NCBI GenBank assembly: GCA_002431975.1
Contig: DJFA01000001.1
Span: 7,469-12,911, forward strand
Reading direction: 5' to 3'
Length of the DNA: 5,443 bases
DNA from: Ruminococcus sp. UBA5884
GTDB lineage: Bacteria; Bacillota; Clostridia; Oscillospirales; Ruminococcaceae
The notes under the pieces were generated by a model. It searched no databases and was not told the DNA's origin. It was given only the letters and a program-made list of their open reading frames with translations. Below, piece by piece: positions 5,426 through 5,443 of the stretch. A program made the translations under genes and the position numbers. Position 1 is the first letter of the stretch. Each line of letters starts with the position of its first letter.

Positions 5426-5443
5426 TGTAGGGGCGAACTGTGT
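5426..5443. repeat. TGTAGGGGC-family repeat (copy 3), cut by the window edge
   Basis: The last 18 bases, TGTAGGGGCGAACTGTGT, are identical to 530-547, the left end of copy 1, and in the same orientation. The sequence stops at the window edge, so whether the rest of the element follows cannot be seen. It starts 62 bases after the shared arm of copy 2. Confidence 0.75.

Overview
The window is AT-rich DNA. Codon use, ribosome binding sites, sigma-A-type promoters and interspersed TGTAGGGGC repeats point to a low-GC Firmicute of the class Clostridia. A Ruminococcus-like or other Oscillospiraceae gut bacterium is my best guess; this rests on family resemblance and not on a search.

Layout. (1) Positions 1-353, minus strand: the first 117 codons of a cytoplasmic protein that starts directly with a LacI/PBP1-like sugar-binding fold and has no DNA-binding domain. 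It is probably the sensor half of a signalling protein whose output domain lies outside the window. (2) Positions 354-667: a gene-free stretch with the promoter of that gene, a 12-bp palindrome beside its ribosome binding site, a small hairpin and a 75-bp nested inverted-repeat element. (3) Positions 668-3683, minus strand: a two-gene operon, first a membrane-bound Cache-domain hybrid histidine kinase with a C-terminal receiver, then an AEC-family (auxin efflux carrier/malate permease type) transporter seven bases downstream. (4) Positions 3684-3859: a compact divergent promoter region with one good promoter for each direction. (5) Positions 3860-5263, plus strand: a two-gene operon of a short NfeD-family membrane protein and an SPFH/stomatin-like protein, closed by a strong intrinsic terminator. 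(6) Positions 5318-5443: intergenic DNA with two more partial copies of the TGTAGGGGC repeat.

Function. The minus-strand operon looks like a sensing and transport unit: the kinase reads an extracellular small molecule through its Cache domain, and the transporter probably moves an organic anion. That they share a ligand is inference. The plus-strand operon is the classic NfeD/SPFH pair (compare E. coli YbbK/QmcA), which forms membrane-associated assemblies involved in membrane organisation and quality control.

No RNA gene, CRISPR array, transposase or phage gene is visible. I do not see a clearly undescribed system. The most notable points are the repeat family, whose homology extends beyond its inverted repeat; the close fit of three promoters to one TTGAAA-17-TGnTATAwT pattern; the kinase-transporter pairing; and an exact six-unit 11-residue repeat in the SPFH coiled coil.
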